This document shows positions 6,748 through 11,892 of a DNA stretch of 11,892 bases, piece by piece. Positions within the stretch are counted from its first letter, which is position 1, and each line of letters starts with the position of its first letter. The notes beneath the pieces were generated by a model, which was not told the DNA's origin, did no database searches, and saw only the letters and a list, made by a program, of their open reading frames with translations. Made by a program: the position numbers and the translations under genes. This stretch comes from Bacillota bacterium (lineage in GTDB: Bacteria > Bacillota > Clostridia > Christensenellales > SZUA-584). The stretch is taken from contig JAEWWC010000257.1 in the NCBI GenBank assembly GCA_023396555.1, positions 1-11,892 of the forward strand, written 5' to 3'.

Positions 6748-6881
6748 TTTGAAATGAAGCGAAAGCTACGGAACAAATTCGTTTAGCTGCGCGTCATATG
6801 TGTGAGCGGTGGTGTTGAAAATTAAAAAAGAACTAAGTGCATCCCATCGCTTTAAATGTGCTTATTAAGGATGTGCGCGGG

Positions 6882-7694
6882 ATGGACTGTCGGACTGCAA
6901 AAGAAAATATCGAGCTGTATATTGATGGCGTCTTAAGTTCCGCGCAGACGGAGGAATTGTACGCGCACGCGGACACATGCCCAGAATGCAAAAAGGAGCT
7001 CGAGAATGCGTTGCGTCTGAAAAAGGCGCTGGCCGCGCTGGGTAGGTTGGAAGCGCCCGAAGGGCTTGCGAAAGAGGCTGTCCGAAAAGCCAGAAAGCGT
7101 CGTACTGTTCCTTTTGCCTATATTTCTGCGGCAGCGGCGGCCGTGATTACATTGGTTGTTATACTGACTTCCGGTGTTCTTCCAAATACAGGGGGAGGCG
7201 TTGCTAACGGGGAAGTTCAGGAAAACATCATGATGGCGGCGCCAGCGGATGGGGCGGAGCAGGATGAGTCTTATTCAATGGACATGGCTCCAGCGGCAGC
7301 TGAAGCACCGGCTGAAGAAATGGCGCCGGCTGCAACTGAAGCTCCTGCCCCCGAAGAACCGGCAACCGACTATACAGTGATGGAATCTGAGGGAATGATT
7401 GATGCCCAGACTCAGGGAGTGCCCAAAGTTGCGGGCGAAACGGGCTCCGAAACACCAGACTATATCGTGTATGTTCCCGATGACCTTGCAGCCGATATAA
7501 GGGCTGCGCTGGAAAACATGATCGTAGAATATGGTTTTGACTCTAACATTGTAAGCGACGGGATGACGGATTCAATATCGTTTGTAATTACTGAAGATAT
7601 AATAGATCTGGTATCCGAACTGACAGCCGACCTTCCTCTTGAAGGAGGGCTCACCGAGGGCCAATTGATCGAATTTGTATTTAACAATCAGTAG
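6882..7694 (+). CDS. Membrane-anchored zinc-finger anti-sigma-factor-like protein
   Basis: The 270-residue protein resembles regulators that hold ECF sigma factors at the membrane. The N-terminal domain has C3 and the HxxxCxxC motif (H29, C33, C36 in AHADTCPEC), the zinc-binding pattern of the ZAS anti-sigma fold. One membrane helix (about 78-100) follows a basic KARKRR stretch, which puts the zinc domain in the cytosol. Outside the membrane comes an Ala/Pro/Glu-rich linker with an imperfect tandem repeat (MAPAAAEAPAEE at 135-146 and MAPAATEAPAPEE at 147-159). A small unrecognised C-terminal domain (about 190-270) follows. No ECF sigma gene adjoins it, which is atypical. ATG 6882 is preferred: AAGGA lies about 10 nt upstream, and MDCRTAKE is how these proteins usually begin. 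An in-frame GTG at 6837 would add 15 residues. The partner, signal and function are unknown. Confidence 0.75.
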   Translation: MDCRTAKENIELYIDGVLSSAQTEELYAHADTCPECKKELENALRLKKALAALGRLEAPEGLAKEAVRKARKRRTVPFAYISAAAAAVITLVVILTSGVLPNTGGGVANGEVQENIMMAAPADGAEQDESYSMDMAPAAAEAPAEEMAPAATEAPAPEEPATDYTVMESEGMIDAQTQGVPKVAGETGSETPDYIVYVPDDLAADIRAALENMIVEYGFDSNIVSDGMTDSISFVITEDIIDLVSELTADLPLEGGLTEGQLIEFVFNNQ

Positions 7695-7711
7695 AGCGAG
7701 TTTTACCAAGC

Positions 7712-7742
7712 AGAACAGGCGTGAAAGCCGGTCTGTTTTTTT
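7712..7742 (+). terminator. Factor-independent terminator after the anti-sigma-like gene
   Basis: Arms 7714-7720 and 7731-7737 pair over 7 bp with one G-U pair around a 10-nt loop, and the T-run 7736-7742 follows directly. Two more weak pairs extend the base. It closes the upstream transcription unit just before the lgt promoter. Confidence 0.7.
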
Positions 7743-7751
7743 GTGCTTTGC

Positions 7752-7780
7752 TTGACCCGAAAGTATGGAGGACATATAAT
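7752..7780 (+). promoter_or_regulatory. Strong sigma-A promoter of the lgt-pncB unit
   Basis: TTGACC (7752-7757) and a perfect TATAAT (7775-7780) are separated by exactly 17 bp. The expected start near 7787 leaves a leader of about 22 nt. Confidence 0.85.
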
Positions 7781-7808
7781 ATAAACAATTTAAAAACAGG
7801 AGGTCAAT

Positions 7809-8900
7809 ATGGACGGCAGAGTCGCCTTTTCTCTTTTTGGAAAAGATATATACTGGTACGGTATCATTATAGCAGCCGCACTCATCGTTGGTGTTGTACT
7901 CGCCGTGATAGAGGCGAAAAGGAGAGGTTTCCGGTCGGAAATGGTGCTCGATTTTATGCTGCTTGCCATTCCGATAGGCATTGTTTGCGCCAGGCTTTAT
8001 TACGTGGTATTCGAATGGGAGAATTATGCCGGCAACTTGCTCAAGATCATTGCGATCTGGGAAGGCGGTATGGCAATATACGGCGCGGTGATCGGCGGCG
8101 TTATAGCCGCGATTATATTCAAAAGCTGGCGGCGCGTCAATATTGGGGACATGCTGGATGTTGCGGCGCCCAGCTTGGTAATAGCACAAGCCATTGGGCG
8201 CTGGGGCAACTACGTGAATCAGGAAGCGCATGGCGGATTGATCACCAATCCGAGCTGGCAGTGGTTTCCCGCTGGTGTCAACATTAATGGTGAATGGTTT
8301 CAGGCCACATTCTTCTATGAATCCATGTGGAATGTCATCGTGTTTATAGTGCTGATGGCTCTTAGGAAGAAGATAAAAGTCAGAGGCGGTGTGTTTGCGC
8401 TCTATGTGGCGTTCTATGGGCTTGGCCGTTTCTGGATTGAAGCACTGCGTACGGACAGCCTGATGATCAATGAAATTCGGGTATCTCAGCTGCTCAGCGC
8501 CGTGCTGTTTGTTCTGGGGCTTGCATACATCATCGTCATGTCGGTCATGAAAGTTCAGTTCATGCCGTATGACGGGTATTACAGCACAAGCTGGTCGCAG
8601 GAGCAAATCAGCGAATACAAGGCGAACAGCAAGCTGTTTAAAGCGCGCCATGACGCTAAATTGGCAGAAGAAAAAGCCGAATTACTCAAGCAGAAGTATG
8701 ACGAACAGCTAAAGATGGTGGTCAAAGCCAATGCCCGGGCGGAAAAGGCCAGAAAGAAGCTGGAAAAGATACAGGAAAGCAGGTATATATCTGATCAAGA
8801 TTCGGATGTAAACATTGAAAAAGAGAATACATCCAAAGAGGATACGGTTTCCGCAGTTCCGGAAGAGGCAGAGGAAAAAGAAGACGACAAGGAGTTATGA
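7809..8900 (+). CDS. lgt: Prolipoprotein diacylglyceryl transferase with a long charged C-terminal extension
   Basis: Lgt moves a diacylglyceryl group from phosphatidylglycerol to the lipobox cysteine of prelipoproteins, the first step of lipoprotein maturation, in the cytoplasmic membrane. The 363-residue protein starts with the usual membrane core: YWYGIIIAAALIVGVVLAV (15-33), EGGMAIYGAVIGG (85-97), the family signature AQAIGRWGNYVNQEAHGG (126-143, with R131, N134 and E139), FFYESMWNVIVF (168-179) and GRFWIEALRTDSL (206-218). The histidine found at the GGxxxHG position of E. coli Lgt is tyrosine here (Y91), as in some other Firmicutes. The core ends near residue 250. About 110 further residues follow, rich in Lys, Glu and Ala and likely coiled-coil (about 264-325), then an acidic tail. 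Typical Lgt proteins end near 260-290 residues. AGGAGG (7798-7803) lies 5 nt before the ATG. The stop codon TGA adjoins the pncB start. Confidence 0.95.
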   Translation: MDGRVAFSLFGKDIYWYGIIIAAALIVGVVLAVIEAKRRGFRSEMVLDFMLLAIPIGIVCARLYYVVFEWENYAGNLLKIIAIWEGGMAIYGAVIGGVIAAIIFKSWRRVNIGDMLDVAAPSLVIAQAIGRWGNYVNQEAHGGLITNPSWQWFPAGVNINGEWFQATFFYESMWNVIVFIVLMALRKKIKVRGGVFALYVAFYGLGRFWIEALRTDSLMINEIRVSQLLSAVLFVLGLAYIIVMSVMKVQFMPYDGYYSTSWSQEQISEYKANSKLFKARHDAKLAEEKAELLKQKYDEQLKMVVKANARAEKARKKLEKIQESRYISDQDSDVNIEKENTSKEDTVSAVPEEAEEKEDDKEL

Positions 8901-8905
8901 CGTCA

Positions 8906-10336
8906 ATGAGAAACCTAACGATGCTGACGGATTTGTATCAACTGACGATGATGTACGGTTATTATCGATGCGGCATGTCTGAAAAGACAGCCGTTTTCGA
9001 TTTGTTCTTCAGAAAAGCGCCGGGCGGCAGTTCCTATGCTATTGCGGCGGGGTTGGAACAGGCGATCGATTTTATCAATAACCTTCATTTCAGCGGCGAC
9101 GACATCGCGTATCTTCGGACACTCAACTTGTTTGACGAAGAGTTCCTCGGCATGCTGAAGGAGTTTGCATTCACCGGAGAGATATATGCGGTGCCGGAGG
9201 GCACGGTCGTGTTCCCGTATGAGCCTATCGTACGCGTGAAAGCGCCGATCATGCAGGCGCAGTTGCTGGAGACGGCGCTGCTCAACCTGATCAATCATCA
9301 GACTCTCATCGCTACGAAAGCTTCCCGCGTGGTTTACGCGGCGGAGGGTGACAGCGTGCTGGAGTTTGGACTGCGGCGCGCGCAGGGGCCGGATGCGGGC
9401 ATATATGGTGCGCGGGCGGCTATCATCGGCGGCTGTACCTCCACATCCAACGTTTTGACCGGTGAGATATATGGTATTCCAGTGAAGGGAACGCATGCCC
9501 ACAGCTGGGTGATGAGCTTTGCCTCCGAACTGGATGCGTTCCGCGCCTATGCGGATATTTTCCCGGACACGTGCCTGCTGCTGGTGGACACATTCGACAC
9601 GCTGAGAAGCGGAGTTCCCAACGCGATAAAAGTGTTTGAGGAACTGCAGAACAAAGGGTATAAGCCCGTTGGCATTCGACTGGATTCGGGCGATCTCGCA
9701 TACCTCAGCAAAAAGGCGCGCGCGATGCTGGATGCCGCAGGATTTTCCGAAGCGAAGATATTCGCGTCCAGCGACATCGACGAATGGCTGATACGCGATA
9801 TGAAATTGCAGGGAGCTAAAATAGACGTTTGGGGCGTAGGCACCAAGCTGATTACGAGCGAAGGCTGTCCCGCACTGGGCGGCGTGTATAAGCTGTCCGC
9901 TGAAATATCAGATAGTGAAATTATCCCCAAAATAAAAGTCAGCGACAACGTCGAGAAGATCACAAATCCGGGTTATAAGAAACTGTCACGCCTTTATGAC
10001 AAAAATACGGGAAAAGCAATTGCCGATCTGATCATGCTGGATGAAGAGACAATTGATCAAACTAAGCCGCTGACAATTTTCCATCCCGTTGATACCTGGA
10101 AGCGCATGCGCCTAACCAACTTCAGTGCTAAAGAATTGATGGTCCCGGTATTCTTAGACGGCAAACAGGTGTATCATTCGCCGGCGCTGATGGATATCCA
10201 AGCCTACGCAAGTGAAGAACTTGCGACTTTCTGGGATGAAATCAAGCGGCTGATCAATCCTCAGGAATATAAGGTGGACTTGTCACAGCGGCTGTATGAG
10301 TTGAAGAAGTCGCTGCTGGACCAATGGTCCATATAG
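8906..10336 (+). CDS. pncB: Nicotinate phosphoribosyltransferase
   Basis: The enzyme makes nicotinate mononucleotide from nicotinate and PRPP with ATP hydrolysis, the entry step of NAD salvage (Preiss-Handler pathway), in the cytosol. The 476-residue protein begins with the typical NLTMLTDLYQLTMMYGY. It carries NHQTLIATKASRVVYAA (130-146), EFGLRRAQGPDAGIYGARAA (153-172) and GGCTSTSNV. GTHAHSW (195-201) contains the histidine expected to be phosphorylated. VGIRLDSGDLAYLSKKAR (255-272), FASSDIDEW and WGVGTKL (phosphate and PRPP contacts) follow. The length fits the family. ATG 8906 is preferred, since AAGGAG (8889-8894) would be only 2 nt from the alternative in-frame ATG at 8897. The 8897 start would overlap the lgt stop as ATGA, so translational coupling to lgt is likely in either case. 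It shares the lgt promoter. No terminator is seen after it. Confidence 0.94.
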   Translation: MRNLTMLTDLYQLTMMYGYYRCGMSEKTAVFDLFFRKAPGGSSYAIAAGLEQAIDFINNLHFSGDDIAYLRTLNLFDEEFLGMLKEFAFTGEIYAVPEGTVVFPYEPIVRVKAPIMQAQLLETALLNLINHQTLIATKASRVVYAAEGDSVLEFGLRRAQGPDAGIYGARAAIIGGCTSTSNVLTGEIYGIPVKGTHAHSWVMSFASELDAFRAYADIFPDTCLLLVDTFDTLRSGVPNAIKVFEELQNKGYKPVGIRLDSGDLAYLSKKARAMLDAAGFSEAKIFASSDIDEWLIRDMKLQGAKIDVWGVGTKLITSEGCPALGGVYKLSAEISDSEIIPKIKVSDNVEKITNPGYKKLSRLYDKNTGKAIADLIMLDEETIDQTKPLTIFHPVDTWKRMRLTNFSAKELMVPVFLDGKQVYHSPALMDIQAYASEELATFWDEIKRLINPQEYKVDLSQRLYELKKSLLDQWSI

Positions 10337-10404
10337 GTATTTGATATATATAGACAAAATGACTCGCATCGTCCGACATCTTTTTCCCAAAAGACAATGT
10401 TATT

Positions 10405-10420
10405 CTCTCTGTTAAGAGAG
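10405..10420 (+). promoter_or_regulatory. Small hairpin partly overlapping the RBS of the DivIVA-like gene
   Basis: CTCTCT (10405-10410) pairs perfectly with AGAGAG (10415-10420) around a 4-nt loop. The right arm overlaps the first bases of the Shine-Dalgarno stretch GAGGGTGAT (10418-10426). The stem is short and A/T-C/G mixed, so any effect on translation is a guess. Confidence 0.35.
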
Positions 10421-10429
10421 GGTGATACT

Positions 10430-10891
10430 ATGGATGACGTAAAGAAGTCGCTGACAGGAAAGTATAGCGCCCGGGATGTGGACAACTTATTGCAAAGGAT
10501 TAAAAGAGACTATGAGGAGTGCCTGAGGGAACAAAAGCAGCGCATTATGGAACTTCGCGAAGAAAATAAAGCGCTTGCGGCAATCGTTCAGCAATACCGT
10601 TCGGATGCCCAGTACGTATCCGACGCCATCTCTCAGGCTGAACAGATGGCGAAACAGATTGTTGAGCAGGCTGAGCTTAAGGCAATGAACTGCCTGGCGG
10701 AGGCCGAAGCCCGAAGCCATCAGATGCAGGCTGAGGCCAGAGCGTGCATCCAGCGCCTGTTAAAGCTTAAAAAAGCCAGCGAATCGGTTTACATGGCCGT
10801 GTGCAAGGCCGTTCCGGATGAGAACTCGGCGGCGGAAGTGACCGTTCGGGCCGCAGCCGAGGCGGTTTTGAGCCTGTACGATCCGGCGTAA
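10430..10891 (+). CDS. Short DivIVA-like coiled-coil protein
   Basis: The 153-residue soluble protein looks like a reduced member of the DivIVA/GpsB group, which marks curved membrane at poles and septa and recruits partners in growth, division or sporulation. The segment GKYSARDVDNLLQRIKRDYEECLREQKQRI (10-39) corresponds to the DivIVA region with the glycine-tyrosine turn and the D-V-D/N-x-LL helix start. A long coiled coil continues to about 115. It includes AISQAEQMAKQIVEQAELKA (66-85), the usual DivIVA second motif (alanine-rich, with regularly spaced E/Q). It lacks the membrane-insertion residues of the classical DivIVA start (an aromatic/Arg pair after LTPLDI), so it may not bind membranes itself. 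ATG 10430 is preferred, with GAGGGTGAT ending 3 nt upstream; an in-frame ATG at 10397 has no RBS. The pncB gene ends 93 nt upstream. The neighbouring LuxR-type gene is 100 nt downstream. Confidence 0.65.
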   Translation: MDDVKKSLTGKYSARDVDNLLQRIKRDYEECLREQKQRIMELREENKALAAIVQQYRSDAQYVSDAISQAEQMAKQIVEQAELKAMNCLAEAEARSHQMQAEARACIQRLLKLKKASESVYMAVCKAVPDENSAAEVTVRAAAEAVLSLYDPA

Positions 10892-10932
10892 TGGCGGTAC
10901 GCCGCTTTATCCGGTTATTTACATTTTATTGC

Positions 10933-10961
10933 TATACATATTCGGCTCAGGACGCTATATT
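10933..10961 (+). promoter_or_regulatory. Weak candidate promoter for the 7TM-LuxR gene
   Basis: TATACA (10933-10938) and TATATT (10956-10961) are spaced by 17 bp in an AT-rich stretch. Each matches 4-5 of 6 consensus bases. No terminator separates this gene from the DivIVA-like gene, so read-through is also possible. Confidence 0.3.
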
Positions 10962-10991
10962 TTTTACAACTATCAGATGGAGGCCGTTTGA

Positions 10992-11892
10992 TTGAACCTG
11001 ATATACGATGCAGTCCAGTTCGTAGAAACGTCACTGTTGTTCTCATCGTTTTTGTTTTGCGCCATTATGTTTGTGAGGACTAAAGACAAGCTGGCCGGCC
11101 GCACGCTGATGGTGATGACGCCCGTCGCCGTGCTGCTTTTCATTTCCTACATGTACAGCCTCAATAACAGTGAACACGATATCCCAAAAGCGAATTTGAC
11201 TTGGCTGTCTCCGCTGTTCGCGCTTTTAGTCATCGCGCTCATTATGCTATCAATATTCGCCACCTGCTATTATGTGATTAAGCTGTTCCCGATTTCCCCC
11301 CGCAAGAAGAAGATGGCGCTGATCATCGTTTCGGTGATTGTCGGGGCGCTGCTGATCATCACAGCTATACTCGTGATGTACATCTCCAAGTCGGATTTCA
11401 CTCTCGCCATGACTAACGCGCTGTGGGCATTCTATCCCATGTGCTCCATCGCACTGTTTATTGAGGCCGTCGCGCTGTTCTTTATGTATCGGAAAATCTC
11501 CGACCCGCACCATCAGCGGCTGGCGCGATACTTCCTGATTGCATTCCTGCCGCAAATCGTCTATTCGTTCGTGGACTTCTTCCTGCTCAAGATGGTACTG
11601 TTTCAGGTCACGCACCTGTCGTATGCACTGTTCTCGGTATTTGTGTTCGTCGATCTGTGTACATACTTCTTCAGGCATTACAGCCGGAATCTGGACATCG
11701 CGCCCAATCGGGAGTCGCTCAAGGACAAATACGCACTGTCCGAAAGGGAACTTGAGGTGATCGAGCTGCTGGCAAAGGGGCTGACGAACCAGATCATTTG
11801 CGACCAGCTGCACATATCCGTTAACACGGTCAAATCCCACATAAAGCGCATTTACAGAAAGCTCAACATCACCAACCGCCTGCAGCTGATCA
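10992..11892 (+). CDS. Seven-helix membrane protein with C-terminal LuxR-type HTH domain (3' partial)
   Basis: This is a membrane-embedded transcription regulator of unknown signal. The open frame gives 300 residues before the window edge. Hydrophobic segments lie at about 13-28, 37-57, 71-96, 107-132, 138-165, 177-199 and 208-227, so seven helices are predicted. A short linker (DIAPNRESLKDKYA) leads to a complete-looking LuxR/GerE helix-turn-helix: LSERELEVIELLAKGLTNQIICDQLHISVNTVKSHIKRIYRKL (249-291). The recognition helix carries the classic NTVKSHIKRIYRKL pattern. There is no receiver domain, so sensing must come from the membrane part. The start must be TTG 10992: a TGA in the same frame lies directly before it, and GGAGG (10979-10983) is 8 nt upstream. 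The next in-frame ATG would cut into the first helix. Only the last residues after the HTH are missing. Target genes cannot be deduced; DivIVA-like and pncB neighbours are candidates. Confidence 0.85.
   Translation, partial: MNLIYDAVQFVETSLLFSSFLFCAIMFVRTKDKLAGRTLMVMTPVAVLLFISYMYSLNNSEHDIPKANLTWLSPLFALLVIALIMLSIFATCYYVIKLFPISPRKKKMALIIVSVIVGALLIITAILVMYISKSDFTLAMTNALWAFYPMCSIALFIEAVALFFMYRKISDPHHQRLARYFLIAFLPQIVYSFVDFFLLKMVLFQVTHLSYALFSVFVFVDLCTYFFRHYSRNLDIAPNRESLKDKYALSERELEVIELLAKGLTNQIICDQLHISVNTVKSHIKRIYRKLNITNRLQLI

Noticed and set aside
6742..6786. Short frame ending MKRKLRNKFV before the anti-sigma-like gene, considered as the tail of a decayed ECF sigma factor
   Set aside because: The frame is closed by a stop at 6739-6741, and too few residues remain to show any sigma region. 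The basic tail alone is not evidence.
10318..10330. GGACC/GGTCC dyad at the end of pncB considered as terminator
   Set aside because: The stem is 5-6 bp, lies within the last codons, and is followed by mixed sequence instead of a T-tract.
10885..10903. Hairpin at the end of the DivIVA-like gene considered as terminator
   Set aside because: The 6-bp stem (10885-10890 with 10898-10903) overlaps the stop codon and is not followed by a T-run.
11250..11840. A 196-codon minus-strand open frame near the right edge
   Set aside because: It is the antisense shadow of the 7TM-LuxR gene, whose HTH and membrane segments are unmistakable on the plus strand.

Overview
The window reads as chromosomal DNA from an endospore-forming, low-to-mid GC Firmicute, most likely a Clostridia-class anaerobe. 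The evidence is a spore germination protease gene (gpr) directly followed by the engulfment hydrolase gene spoIIP, an adenosylcobalamin-type (class II) ribonucleotide reductase, strong AGGAGG-type ribosome binding sites, and textbook sigma-A promoters with 17-bp spacers. No mobile element, CRISPR array, tRNA or rRNA is visible. The lineage call below class level is inference.

Layout, left to right. (1) Positions 1-780: the end of a pyrimidine operon. It holds the last codons of an upstream gene (probably dihydroorotate dehydrogenase), then pyrE, a cluster of back-to-back hairpins, and a factor-independent terminator. (2) 786-2923: the sporulation pair gpr-spoIIP. (3) 2949-3476 on the minus strand: a small two-helix membrane protein of the YcxB type, convergent with spoIIP and divergent from murI. 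(4) 3609-4453: murI (glutamate racemase), behind a near-consensus promoter enclosed in a perfect 9-bp inverted repeat. (5) 4468-6703: nrdJ, whose promoter carries two NrdR-box-like sites 31 bp apart. (6) 6719-7742: a membrane-anchored zinc-finger anti-sigma-like protein with its own promoter and terminator but no sigma gene beside it. (7) 7752-10336: lgt with an unusual charged C-terminal tail, with pncB (nicotinate phosphoribosyltransferase) starting at its stop codon, apparently one operon. (8) 10405-11892: a short DivIVA-like coiled-coil protein, then a seven-helix membrane protein fused to a LuxR-type DNA-binding domain. The latter starts at TTG and runs off the right edge.

Most genes are housekeeping: nucleotide, cell-wall, lipoprotein and NAD synthesis, plus sporulation. 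No novel multi-gene defence or mobile system is evident. The parts most worth a second look are the 7TM-LuxR regulator, the lgt tail, the orphan anti-sigma-like gene with its long leader, the palindrome around the murI promoter, the paired NrdR sites at nrdJ, and the hairpin cluster after pyrE.
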